A stretch of 64,000 nt of DNA. Source: Azolla caroliniana (taxonomy: Eukaryota; Polypodiophyta). The translations under genes and the position numbers were made by a program. Where the stretch lies: positions 1-64,000 of the forward strand of contig JBHGNT010000122.1 in the NCBI GenBank assembly GCA_043228905.1. The letters are read 5' to 3'. The notes beneath the pieces were generated by a model, which saw nothing but the letters and a program-made list of their open reading frames with translations, had not been told where the DNA came from and ran no database searches. This document shows, one piece after another, positions 36,978-48,071 of the stretch (the first letter of the stretch is position 1; every line of letters starts with the position of its first letter).

Positions 36978-39900
36978 AGTGCCGCACACTTTAAGCAATC
37001 TTATAAAATCGCCAAAGACTCAACAGACGACGCTTATGTAGTACAAGGTTCGACAGACCGATCGAACATACGAGGAAGAGATTCCTCACGGCAGCCGAAC
37101 AATCAGCGAAGACGGAGCCAGTCACGGGATAATCGAATGTGCAACTATTGCAAGAAACCCGGACACATCAAAGCCGACTGCCGCGCACTCAAGAACAAGA
37201 ACGACAAGTCTCAGAAATCAGACAAGAAGAGTGGCCGGCATGAGGAGATCAATTACGTCAGCTTCTCAGCTGATGTGCTACCAAACGACCCGAATATACT
37301 ATCAATCGAAAATCCAATCGGATCAGAAGTTCTGCTCACGACTGAAGAATCGAGCACATGGCTCTTAGATTCGGGCGCGTCATTTCACGTGACTCCTCAT
37401 CGATCCCAATTTCGGCAATATACGATCCGTCACTCCGACTCAGTTCGAGTCGGCAACTCGCAACACTGTGACATCATTGGAATCGGCACAGTAGAGCTCA
37501 ACCTTGCAGGTGGCTCTACACTTGTACTTCAGAATGTCCGACATGTACCCGAGCTCTCAAGGCCATTGATCTCAGTCGGACAACTAGATGAAGACGGCAT
37601 TCGTGCCGGTTTTTCTTCGGGAGGGTGGACACTCCACAGTGGGAACCTCCTGCTTGCTAGAGGACCCAAGATACACTCACTGTATCCCTTACATGTTACG
37701 CTCAGAGAGGGTAACCTGTTTTTGGTGGATATTCCTGTGTCATCACTATGGCACAGAAGATTAGGACACCTCAGCAAGGCCGGCATTACGCATCTATCTA
37801 GAGCCGGATACATCCCTAAACTCTCCTTCTCCGACCATCAATTCTGCGAACATTGCCAGTATGGCAAACAAGCAGCCGCATCACACCCGACATCAGCACC
37901 AAGAGAAACGAGACCTCTCGATTTGGTCCACTCGGACGTCTGTGGCCCAATGCCGCATCAGTCTCTCGGCGGTGCCTCTTACTTCGTCAGTTTTATTGAC
38001 GATTCGACTCGAAAGGTGTGGGCTTATCCAATTCGTACCAAAGATCGTGTCTTCTCGATCTTCTCCGATTGGCTCGCTATGGTAGAAAATCAAACCGACC
38101 GAAAACTGAAATGCTTTCGGACCGACAATGGGGGAGAGTTCAAATCAGAAGAATTCGTCAAATTCTGCCGACAACGCGGCATCCGACGTGAATTTACGGC
38201 ACCACACAGTCCGGAGCAAAACGGGATTGCAGAACGAATGAATCGGACAATCCAAGAACGGATAGTTTCCATGCTCCAACACTCCGGACTGTCGGATGGC
38301 TTCTGGGCAGAGGCTCTACTCACGGCAGTACACATAATCAATATGTCGCCAAGCAGACCTCTAGGACTTCAAATTCCTCAGGAACTATGGATCGGCAGTA
38401 AGCCGAATTACGACAAGCTGAGGATCTTCGGATGCGAGGCGTACGCCCTTATTCCGAAAGATGATCGCCGAAAACTTGCACCTCGGTTCAGGAAATGCAT
38501 TTTCCTTGGATATGGATCAGACGGCGAAATGGGATACCGACTCTGGGACCCCGAACGCAGACAAATCGTTCGAAGTTCGGACGTTGTGTTCAACGAGTCG
38601 GCTATGAATCCATCAGTCAAAACACCGATCGAAGTCCGAAGGGTAACATTTTCCGATGTGCCGACCCTTCAAGAAGGCCCCGCTCTTAACACACGGTCAG
38701 CTTCACGGGTAGCTGAACCTTACACTACCGACTCGGACAACTCCGACTCGGCACAGCAGGATAATTCGCTTTCGGACCATCCGACCTCGATACCCGATAC
38801 GACCAGTCCAATCATACCTCGACGATCCGAGAGACTGTCGCAACCTCCGGAGAGGTATTCTCCTGGAATTTTCTTCACCGACGCCGGCGAACCGACGTCT
38901 TACGAAGAAGCATCGACATCTGTCGATTCAGCCACCTGGCATCTGGCGATGGAGTCGGAAATGCACTCCATTCGGGCAAACAAGACTTGGGATCTGGTCG
39001 AATTACCTAAGAATCGACGTGCTCTTCCTTGCAAGTGGGTTTATCGACTAAAAGAGACGTCTGATTCGACCACCCCAAAGTACAAGGCCAGATTAGTTGC
39101 GAAGGGCTTCCGACAAGAATATGGCGTCGACTTCGACGAGATTTTTTCACCAGTGGTGAAAATGACAACCCTTCGTTTTCTACTCGGCGTAGTGGCAGCC
39201 GACAACTTGGAGCTGATTCAGCTAGATGTCAAAACAGCCTTCCTCCATGGTGATCTTGAAGAGGAAATTTATATGGAGCAGCCAAAAGGCTTCGTGGCAA
39301 CTGGCCAAGAACATCTAGTCTGCCGACTCAGGAAGAGTCTATACGGCCTCAAACAGGCACCGCGACAATGGTACAAGAAGTTCGACGACTTCATCCAATC
39401 GATCGGCTTCTCAAAAAGCGATGAGGACCATTGCCTTTTTACCAACACAACTCAAGATGGATCACCCATCTTCCTCATCATTTACGTGGACGACATGCTA
39501 ATTTCTGGACGCCACGCGGGCGAACTTGCCGATCTCATTCGGCAACTGCGGTTGAAGTTTGCCATGAAGGACCTCGGTCCGGCACGACACATACTCGGCA
39601 TGAAGATTAGTCGGCATCGCGACAAACGACATCTTTTTTTGTCTCAGACCGACTATATCGGACGTGTCTTGGAACGCTTCAACATGCAATCAGCCAAATC
39701 TGCTTCAACCCCGCTCCCCATGAATCTTCGGCTCTCTCAGCGAGACTGCCCGACATCCGGTCCGGAGGGGGAAGATATGAAGTCGGTACCGTATGCACCG
39801 GCAGTCGGCTCCCTTATGTACCTGATGGTCGCGACACGGCCTGATATCTCTCATGCCGTAGGAGTCGTTAGCAGATTTATGCACAATCCTGGCCGATCGC

Positions 39901-40466
39901 ATTGGAACGCAGTCAAGCATGTGTTCAAATATCTGGCTGGCACAAAAGACCACGGCATTCTTTTCGGACCGAACTCAACCTCAGGCGTAGTCGGTTACAC
40001 CGACTCGGACTTCGCCGGCTGTATAGACAGTCGGAAATCAACAACCGGATACTGCTTCAAATTCGGCAATGGAGCAATTTCGTGGAAGTCGAAACTTCAG
40101 GAGTGCACAACGACCTCAACGACCGAAGCAGAATATGTAGCTGCGTCCGACGCTGCAAAAGAAGCTTTGTGGCTCGGCCGGCTGGCGCACACGTTTCGGC
40201 AAGTCGACCATGACTCGGCTCCAGTTGTCTATAGCGACAGTCAAGGTGCTGTTGCCTTGTCGAGAAATCCGGTTCACCACAACGCCTCCAAACATATCGA
40301 CGTTCGATATCACTTCGTTCGGGACTGCGTCATTTCAGGGAAAATCGGTCTAGAGAAAATATCCACAACCGACAATGTCGCAGATGGAATGACCAAGTGT
40401 CTTTCGGCAGACCGCTTTCGGTCTCTTCGGCATCAGATGGGCGTAACGACAAACCAGTCCGGTTAG
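36978..40466 (+). CDS. Copia B gag C-terminus and complete pol polyprotein
   Basis: Uninterrupted frame; the first Met is at 37137, but the coding sense begins upstream (KIAKDSTDDAYVVQGS), so this is the tail of gag with its N-terminus missing. Domains in order: CCHC knuckle (CNYCKKPGHIKADC), protease (WLLDSGASFHVT), HHCC integrase zinc region (HRRLGHLSK, CEHCQYGK) and DDE core (VHSDVCG, DNGGEF, HSPEQNGIAERMNR). The RT has IIYVDDMLIS, and RNase H has YTDSDFAGCIDSRKSTTGY and SKHIDVRYHFVRD. No stop in 1162 codons, in keeping with youth. CpG and TCGG words are much commoner than in the flanks. Confidence 0.93.
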   Translation, partial: SAAHFKQSYKIAKDSTDDAYVVQGSTDRSNIRGRDSSRQPNNQRRRSQSRDNRMCNYCKKPGHIKADCRALKNKNDKSQKSDKKSGRHEEINYVSFSADVLPNDPNILSIENPIGSEVLLTTEESSTWLLDSGASFHVTPHRSQFRQYTIRHSDSVRVGNSQHCDIIGIGTVELNLAGGSTLVLQNVRHVPELSRPLISVGQLDEDGIRAGFSSGGWTLHSGNLLLARGPKIHSLYPLHVTLREGNLFLVDIPVSSLWHRRLGHLSKAGITHLSRAGYIPKLSFSDHQFCEHCQYGKQAAASHPTSAPRETRPLDLVHSDVCGPMPHQSLGGASYFVSFIDDSTRKVWAYPIRTKDRVFSIFSDWLAMVENQTDRKLKCFRTDNGGEFKSEEFVKFCRQRGIRREFTAPHSPEQNGIAERMNRTIQERIVSMLQHSGLSDGFWAEALLTAVHIINMSPSRPLGLQIPQELWIGSKPNYDKLRIFGCEAYALIPKDDRRKLAPRFRKCIFLGYGSDGEMGYRLWDPERRQIVRSSDVVFNESAMNPSVKTPIEVRRVTFSDVPTLQEGPALNTRSASRVAEPYTTDSDNSDSAQQDNSLSDHPTSIPDTTSPIIPRRSERLSQPPERYSPGIFFTDAGEPTSYEEASTSVDSATWHLAMESEMHSIRANKTWDLVELPKNRRALPCKWVYRLKETSDSTTPKYKARLVAKGFRQEYGVDFDEIFSPVVKMTTLRFLLGVVAADNLELIQLDVKTAFLHGDLEEEIYMEQPKGFVATGQEHLVCRLRKSLYGLKQAPRQWYKKFDDFIQSIGFSKSDEDHCLFTNTTQDGSPIFLIIYVDDMLISGRHAGELADLIRQLRLKFAMKDLGPARHILGMKISRHRDKRHLFLSQTDYIGRVLERFNMQSAKSASTPLPMNLRLSQRDCPTSGPEGEDMKSVPYAPAVGSLMYLMVATRPDISHAVGVVSRFMHNPGRSHWNAVKHVFKYLAGTKDHGILFGPNSTSGVVGYTDSDFAGCIDSRKSTTGYCFKFGNGAISWKSKLQECTTTSTTEAEYVAASDAAKEALWLGRLAHTFRQVDHDSAPVVYSDSQGAVALSRNPVHHNASKHIDVRYHFVRDCVISGKIGLEKISTTDNVADGMTKCLSADRFRSLRHQMGVTTNQSG

Positions 40467-40652
40467 AGCCGGACACAGCGCAGGATGGTTTCGGACAACC
40501 GACATCAGTTCCTTAATGATCGGCTTCAACTCTTCCGACCCGACCAGTCCGGTCTTCTGCCTTCGGACACTGCCGACTCGAACAAAACTGATATGTCCGA
40601 GAACCTAGGTTTATACCTGTAATCTTAGACAACCCATGTATACGCCCATTAC

Positions 40653-40659
40653 GGGGGAG
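40653..40659 (+). other. Polypurine tract of Copia B
   Basis: GGGGGAG immediately before the TG of the right LTR; the plus-strand priming site. Confidence 0.85.
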
Positions 40660-40842
40660 TGTCGAATACAAGTGTATAATGGACGTATTCACACTATCCT
40701 TTTGTATAGCTCAAGTTTGGGCCATTTGTGTAATTAGCATAAAGGGTAGTTGCCCTAAGTTTGTCACTATATAAAGTGACCTTGTAACCTTTTTGTAAGG
40801 TTGGTTGTATTATTGTTTCTATTGAATAGAAAGTCTTTTGTG

Positions 40843-40917
<75 letters not shown>

Positions 40918-41004
40918 ACGATCTTGGAAACTGCCATATGCAGGTACTCAACTCGAATCGAATGCTATTTGATCTTCCGCATCGACACGGCCTTGTCTTC
41001 AACA
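40660..41004 (+). repeat. 3' LTR of Copia B
   Basis: 345 bp. Same sequence as the left LTR, but the TC run (about 40846-40913) is longer and accounts for the 32-bp length difference. Followed by the GTTGT target duplication at 41005-41009. Confidence 0.95.
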
Positions 41005-41009
41005 GTTGT

Positions 41010-41827
41010 CACAAGAGAAATATGTGACAAAAGTATTGCAAAGATTTAATACGTTGGATGCAAAACCTGTTGGATTTGCATTGTTGACAAATTGTAAGCT
41101 AAATGCTAGTCAAAGTCCGAAAAGTGAGAAGGATAAGGCTAAGATGAGAAGGGTGTCGTATGCCTCGGTCGTTGGAAGCCTAATGTATGGTATGGTATGT
41201 ACTAGGCCGGACATTGTGTTAGTTGTTGGAACAGTAAGTCGTTACATGAGTAACCCTAGAAGGGAGCATTAGACAGTTGTAAAGTGGATACTCAGATATT
41301 TGAAAGGCACTTCAAGTGTATGCCTTAGGTATGGCTCTGGGAAACCTATGCTCGAAGGTTTCACATATTCTAACATGTCGAGGGATGTAGATTCCAACCG
41401 ATCCACATCAGGATATGTGATAACTTATGCAGGGGGAACTGTATCATGGCAATCAAGATTGCAAAAGGTTGTGGGCCTGTCAACCACAGAGGCCGAGTAT
41501 ATGGCTACAATGGAGGCCAGGAAAGAATTAAATTGGATGAAGAATTTTCTCAGTGAACTAGGAATGAAGCAAGAAAGATTCCTACTTCACCGTGATAACC
41601 AAAGTGCCATACATTTAGCCAAGAATGTTGCCTACCACTCTCGTACCAAGCACATACAGAGGAGGTACCATTGGTTGCGAGAGAAAGTGGATGAAAATGG
41701 CTTTACTCTAGTGAAGATCCATACTGAGGAAAATGGATTAGATATGCGTACGAAGGTTTTACCTATGGAAAAACTCAATGCTTGCTTACTGAAGACAAGT
41801 CTGGCCAACTCTACCTTACATGAGTGA
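41010..41827 (+). pseudogene. Copia A pol, 3' part (RT end and RNase H)
   Basis: Resumes exactly where Copia B cut the frame: QEKYVTKVLQRFNTLDAKPV, then VSYASVVGSLMYGMVCTRPD and a stop after NPRREH near 41270. RNase H follows (VDSNRSTSGYVITYAGGTVS, TTEAEYMATMEARKELNWM, YHSRTKHIQRRYHWLREKV), ending ANSTLHE at 41827. A purine tract, GAAGGGGGAG, follows directly. Confidence 0.88.
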
Positions 41828-41875
41828 AGGGGGAGTTTGTAAAGAATTAGATACAATTTTGTGTAACAGAAGGGT

Positions 41876-41930
<55 letters not shown>

Positions 41931-42199
41931 CAGAAAATTGTATTAACAAGGGAATACAATAACCAACAGTTACAAAGAGAAGGAGAAGGTGGTTATGTAG
42001 TCACCTTCTCTCTATGTTCTCTCACTAAAACCACCATTTGGAAAGAGATGGAGACTTAACTACCTACTAAATATGTTTCATAGGACAAGTAACTTCTATG
42101 ACACTTAGTTTATAATACAAGGGGGTGGGGTGTTCACACACTTGGGCATTCCTAAGGTGTGTTCCCACACTAGGAAAGTTGAGTTTGATTCTCAACAGG
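41828..42199. other. Unassigned DNA between Copia A pol and its right LTR
   Basis: Follows the purine tract but does not match the beginning of the left LTR. Contains (GT)n(GA)n at about 41876-41926 and an imperfect inverted pair (tacaattttgtgt / acagaaaattgta) around it. It may be a small insertion into the right LTR. Confidence 0.35.
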
Positions 42200-42306
42200 G
42201 ATCGATTGAATTGAGGATCAACCAAATTGAAGGTCATTGAGGGTCGATTGGTAGGATTGACCAGATGGTTGACCTATGGGTTTGACGGCCAAACCAACCA
42301 ATAAAC

Positions 42307-42341
<35 letters not shown>

Positions 42342-42727
42342 AGAGTATGTATGTATGTATGTATATGTATATGTCTATGTATATATGTATATGTATAGGG
42401 CAATAGGATTATCACCTTATGTATGTGAGAGCAAAGCTGAAAGTGAGCATGCAAGCGATAGAGAGCTGGGATAGCTCAAGTGAAGAAGACAAAGTGAAGA
42501 GAGAGCAACAGTGAGACAGAGAGAAGAGAGAAAGAAAGAAAGGGGCAGCCATTGTTTTGTGGAATTTGCCCAAACCCTATAAGTGGTTTCAGACAACAAT
42601 CTGTGGTACCATATACGTGAGCAGGCATTGTCATCCTATGCACCATTGTTCTATAGTAAGCTTTGTTTCCTCTCTAGTGTTTGATATGTTATTTCTTTGA
42701 GTCTTTCCCTTAGCAAGCAAGGGATTG
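42200..42727 (+). repeat. Truncated 3' LTR of Copia A
   Basis: Matches the left LTR from about the ggtcgatt..ggattgaccagatg segment to ctttcccttagcaagcaaggga, then similarity stops abruptly at about 42727. The last ~130 bp of the LTR are missing. (GT)n and ATGT runs occur at about 42315-42382. Confidence 0.75.
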
Positions 42728-44023
42728 GAGCTCCTAATTATATTGCAAATCTCTCTGAATTATTACCCTTTGGGCCATAATTAAGCATGCCAATTGATTT
42801 GTGTAATTAAACTTAATTAATGGATTAATTAACGCAAAGTAATTAGTAGTAAATCGTAATCACTAAAGAGAAAGAGAATATAAAAAAAGCTCTCTCTCAA
42901 ACTGATCTCTGTCTGTCTACCTGTCTCTCTGTCTCTGTCTCTGTCTCTGTCTCTGTCTGTCGCTCAATTCTGCTCTTCTTCTTCGATCGATCGATCGATC
43001 GATCGAATCGTCGAGCGGTCGTGACGTCGCCTGTTCGATCCTCCGAAGCTTTCCTTCTGAGAATCGGATGTTTTCCTGCAGGAAACTAGAAGTAGCTGGA
43101 CGCTTTTACCCCCTCAGTAACTGAAAGCTTCTATGCAGAAAGCTCGAAGCTTTTATTCAGGAGATTTGCAGCGTTTCTTACAGAAAATTCGAATCTTTTC
43201 TTCAGGAAATTGCAATATTTCCTCATTAGGTTCCAAGTATTGATCCTTCCCTCCTTCTGTTTCTTTCTTCCTTTCTTTCTCTGTCTTCAATCTGCCTTTC
43301 TGATTCCGTTCCTCTTAAAGCTCTTCTAGTCTAAGGAATCGTCTCAGCTTCGATATCCATCCTCCTACAGTCGTTGTCTCTTGCTGAAAAATCCAGACTT
43401 TTTGTCAGAAATTGCAGGTATATTTGATCTATCCCTTCCCCTTTTCAAGAGATTGATATAATCTGATTTGTTTTGACTGGTCTATAACAGTTAACTTCTC
43501 CACTTGTTTCCTTTGTATTTCTTCTATATCTCAGTTTCCCTTCTTGATTCCATTCCCTTAAAAACTCTGACCACTTTCATCCGTTTCTATACCGCTTTGG
43601 TGCGTTTATCAGCTTCGATCTTTCATTCGGCTTCAAGCATTGTTTCTTTCCTGTCTGGAAGTCAACCTTTTAGCCAGAAACTTCAGTTATTGATCTTATT
43701 GATTCTCTTTAACTTTTTCTGTTCAGTTTCTCACTATGTATCCATATATTTCCTTTTGTTTCTCTCCCACGATTCTCCTTTCCTGGCGTTCGTTCCCATT
43801 ATTAAACTTTGTCTCTGTTTCGTCTATTTCAGACAATTTTTTTCCGAGTCTTTCTTTCTTTACCTTTCCCTCAACGTTTCACTTCTGTGCTGTTTCTCGT
43901 TTTCCTTCCACAATCTTTTCTTCACTTCTTTCTCCTTTCATCCTTCCGCTAAAATATTACTCAAATTTATCTGTTTCCCCCCCCTTCAGACCGTTTCCAG
44001 AAGATTGAAGGCGTGTTAAGACG
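42728..44023 (+). promoter_or_regulatory. Cyclin T upstream region, probable leader exon and intron
   Basis: CT-rich leader with (CTCTGT)n near 42925-42960 and (GATC)n near 42983-43006. A likely donor (TTGCAG|GTATAT, intron from 43418) and acceptor (GTTTCCAG|AAG, ending at 44000) would remove a pyrimidine-rich 583-bp leader intron. Open frames in 43504-44019 are low-complexity products of that tract. Splicing is inferred, not shown. Confidence 0.55.
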
Positions 44024-47000
44024 ATGACAGATCTTCTGGAAGATGGATCAACTGGTGGTGAATCATGGCAGGGTAAAGCTTTCGAGGAACCCGAACACTC
44101 TTGCTGTGAATGGTACTTCGCAAGAGAATACATCGAAAGCTCATCGCCTTCTCGTCAGGATGGCATTGATGCCGCGAAGGAGGCATACCTTCGCAAGTCA
44201 TATTGTACCTTTCTCCAAGACCTGGGAATGCGCCTCAAAGTGTATGCCTCTTTCTTGTTGAAACTTTTATACAGTACAGTTGTGGAAAGGAGCTTTCTGT
44301 TTTCTTTCTTTTTGAATCTTTATATATTATTGTGGTGTAGAGAACTTTCTCCTTTCTTGTCTTGTTTAATCGTTATATAGTTCTGGAATGACCTTTGTAT
44401 GGTCTATATAGATGGATTATGGTTTAGAATTGAGATGATTCTATGTACTGGCCTACTGAGTTAGCACATCCTTTCTAGTGCTCCCAAAACTGTATATACC
44501 CAGGTAAATCTGGCCTCGGCAGTATCCCTCATAGAAAATTTGAGCCCAATAAAAACTAATCCAAGGTAGGTCAAAGACTAATATACTCCACTATGGCCTG
44601 TCATATGTGAAAACGGGTGCGGGTGCTGATTTCTGATATATTGTGATGTAGTTAAACACCATACCCAAGGTTAACTGATTGGTCACTCTCACATGCATAA
44701 GCATGCAATGCATCGAGATGTCTTTGCGTGCCATTGGCAGAAGAGGATGCAATGAAAATAAATATCATTATGTACATTTCAGCTGCTAAACGTATGGAGA
44801 ATGGAGGGGAATTTAAAATAGAGATTCCTCAGCTGAGATAAAGAATTTAGGAGTTTCCTAGAGATGGAAATATCATTCTTATTGGTGGCTATTGATGCAT
44901 TGACTTCTCAAATATCAGACTTCACACATATTATAGAGTATTTTTTTGCTCTCCACATTTGCATGCAAATAATTCAACTAGAATGATGTCTCTTGTGCTT
45001 GCAGACTAAAAAATGTCATCGTAAAGTGGTACTAGGGTGATTTCCCATCAAGTGCTAACCTTGAGTATGCAGATGTAAAGCAGCAAACTATGAGATATAT
45101 GTGTGCGGGTGCGCATGTGAGGCCCTGCCTGCATATTCATATCCACTTATAGTGTGCATTCACAGCTTTATATACTACCTAAAATTTCTTTTGCAATTTT
45201 CTCTATACAATGTAGCTATTCCACTCGATCTTCTAGTGGCATTTGCAATGTATGGATGAGGTCGTCAAGACATAAGACTCCCAATACCATTTGAAGTCTG
45301 TTGCCTATACATTCGGAAGTCTCAGTTTACGTGTCAATGCCCCATGCCCTTATTTCTGAAGGTATCCTCAAAGTAAAGGCTCATAGGCCATGGCCTGTCA
45401 TGGAAGCCTTCTCTCTGTTATAATCAGTTTTTTGTCTCGATAGATTGCCTGCCTTTCCTCATTCCTTACATCAAGCATGTAAGGCATCTGCTCTTTACCT
45501 TGAGCCCCTTCTGCTGGTGTAAGATCCTCATCATACCATGTTTTTTCTTCTTTTAGGGCCTTTCTCTTAGAAAAGCTCATTTTTACATGTCCTCCAAACT
45601 GTAAGATGACATCTTTCTCAACTCTCTATACTGACATAATGGGAATTTCTGAGGCCCTTAATTCTGATCCCAATGTCTTTGCATCCTTGTGGGGTCACAT
45701 TTTTCTGCCACCCACTACCTCTCAAACGAAGGCACCTGGTTTCCTTTTTACTCTTCTTCTAATAATGCATCCATCTCTTACTCGTTTGTGCTCTACAGCT
45801 ACTTCTAACCAAGGTGCAGTTGGTTTATTCTTTTGTACAATCTCGCATGACATTCATTGTAGTTATTTCAACACAATTTGATTGTATTTAAGCTTGTGAG
45901 ACTTCAACCGTATCCTATTGATCTTCACTATAGATTGATTGATTTTAGCTCTTAAGGTTTCTTGTACTTCTCTCTTGGGGAGGCTGCACACATTAGTTCT
46001 TTTCTTTTCTGATCCCCTTTCCATTGCCTTTCTTCTTTCAAGTCATGCTATATATCAAAGCCCATGCAATCAATTTTTCTATCAATAATTTCTCTTAGTG
46101 CATATCTTTACTTTGTTTGAATCTAATTCTAAATGCATTTTTGATACCTTTTGTGCTCTTTGAGCAAGCGTAGGGATATTAGGCTATCAGAGATTAATGC
46201 CACAAAGATCATGGCCATGGAGATTAATGCATAGGAAAGAAGTTTGTTCGTAGATATGAGAGTGTTGTGCTTTTCCAGAAAGAACTACAGTGTAGGATCA
46301 AAGCAACCTTAAAAAGATTCAAACCCTTGGTATGTTTCTTTGTATGCAATTCAACCGCAAAGAGTAGCCCATCTTACTGTATACATCTTTCGACTATGTG
46401 GAGTTAGATATACTGTAGATGCATGGGAGATAGGACAAAATGCTGGGCAGGCTTCTCTTGAATCACCATGAGAGGATATCATACTTTATTCTACATTAGT
46501 CTGCATTCTTCTTAGGGGAGGTATCAATGATGAAACCTTTATTGTGACATGCGACATGGAGCACTCCAAGTTATCAACAGAAGGTCTCTAGAGATTCAGG
46601 GACAGATAAGGCATGATATCAATCTCATCTCTTTGAACTTGCTAGCCGACATCACCATTCTTGGTGTCTACTATCTATAAAGGAATGGCTCCATAACTTG
46701 ACTTGGGAGGCTTGATTTACTTCAAGTCAGTTGGAAAAGTTAATATATGTTGGACAACCAATGCAATCAAAGTGATAATCATGGATGAGAAGTGAAACTA
46801 ATATTACCTAATGCCACAGTAACTCAAGCCTTGCATTATAGAGTAGAAGTGTAGGGAGGTATTGTCCCCCTTAATGCATGCAACGAGATTGAAAAGATTG
46901 AAAAGATGTTTTTAAGGAGACAATTGCGAATTAATTCCACCACCTCTTACTAGGGTATGTTCTTTGAAACATGTGTTCGATTAATAGAGATATTGGCATT

Positions 47001-48014
47001 ATTATGAGTAACAATATATATATTCAAAAGTTAAGAATATGCCAAATCATAGATTACCACTTGTTGCTTGGAATGCTGGATGTAAACTATGAAAGAATCA
47101 CTTGTTGCCAAATCATCTCGTTGGGTAGGTGACATAAAAAAGTGGTTCAAAAGATGGGGTGTGGAAGATCTCTTAGAGCTTGTAAGTGGTGTTATGCAAT
47201 TTATAGTTATCAAGAAAAGGTTAATGAAACCGATAAGGAAGAAGTGGGAAGATGCTGAAAGGACAAAATTAGAATATCACACTGCAAACATCAGTCCTGA
47301 ATGTTGGGTTCATATATAAGGTAGGAACGCCTTACTAACATGAGTATAAACTCTCATAGAGCCCTCACACTCCTTAGCATTCAATCCCACAAGCTAAATT
47401 GCGTTATAACATCAAAATGCGTGAAATATAAAGCATGTAAGATATGCAAGGAAAGGCTAGTAGAGGATAAATATCACTTGCTTTTAACATGCTCAACATA
47501 TAGAGTAATTTGTAAAAACTATGACAATATATTAGGAGGTGGTGATGAATTGAGTGGCACACCAAAGAGAAGACCTAAAAGGTTGAGCTCATATATGGAT
47601 GCCTTATTTACACATTGAGACTTAATGCTTTGAAGTATGAATATCAAGGGAACTTGTATACTCAGATCCCATGGGTTAATATTGGCCTCTCTATTGACAC
47701 CAAAAGATATCCATCTATCTCAAATGCAAAATAAGCTTTTATTCCTGCTTCCAAGTGGGAAGTTGCGCATTTATTCCATCTACAATTGGCGTGATAGAAA
47801 GGACGATATATTAACATCCACTAGAGGCCAAAACTGGTAGAAGGATTATTATCTTAATGCATGATGTGCAATGATTATTGTTATATATACATATATATAT
47901 GTATACGATTGGAGTGAAAGAAAGGAAGATATATTAACATCTACTAGAAACCAAAATTGGTAGAATTATTATTATCTTAATGCATGATGTGCAATGATTA
48001 TTGCTATATATACA

Positions 48015-48071
<57 letters not shown>

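Larger units (their letters stand above)
32664..41004 (+). mobile_element. Young Copia retrotransposon B carrying a Penelope-like insert
   Basis: Bounded by LTRs at 32664-32976 and 40660-41004 and the GTTGT duplication. It has a perfect TGGTATCAGAGC primer-binding site (32979-32990) and a GGGGGAG polypurine tract (40653-40659). Pol is open from 36978 to 40466. The LTRs look identical except for the length of a TC run, so insertion was recent. Between the leader and the nucleocapsid knuckle, where some 200 codons of gag should lie, there is instead about 3.8 kb of Penelope-like element. Confidence 0.93.
28900..42727 (+). mobile_element. Old Copia retrotransposon A, split by a nested insertion
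   Basis: Outer shell of the nest. Left LTR about 28900-29659, degraded primer-binding site at 29663-29674 (TCGTATCACAAC), gag/pol relic 29687-32658, interruption by Copia B, then pol continues at 41010-41827. After a purine tract and unassigned DNA, a truncated right LTR runs about 42200-42727. Frameshifts, stops, an internal deletion in integrase and a damaged RT site show it is dead. The nested element splits the reading frame cleanly between MIWLLS and QEKYVTK. All three layers of the nest lie on the plus strand. Confidence 0.85.

Noticed and set aside
35900-36980. Telomeric repeats at the end of the PLE, as in Athena/Coprina elements
   Set aside because: There are C-rich strings such as CCCCTAACCCCC, but no tandem CCCTAAA plant telomere repeats.
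43504-44019. A 171-codon plus-strand frame upstream of cyclin T
   Set aside because: It is a Phe/Ser/Leu-rich translation of the pyrimidine-rich leader intron, with no homology.
45398-45580. Minus-strand 60-codon frame in cyclin T intron 1
   Set aside because: Its charged composition looks protein-like, but it has no flanking exons or recognisable family. It could be a transposon scrap, which is not supportable.
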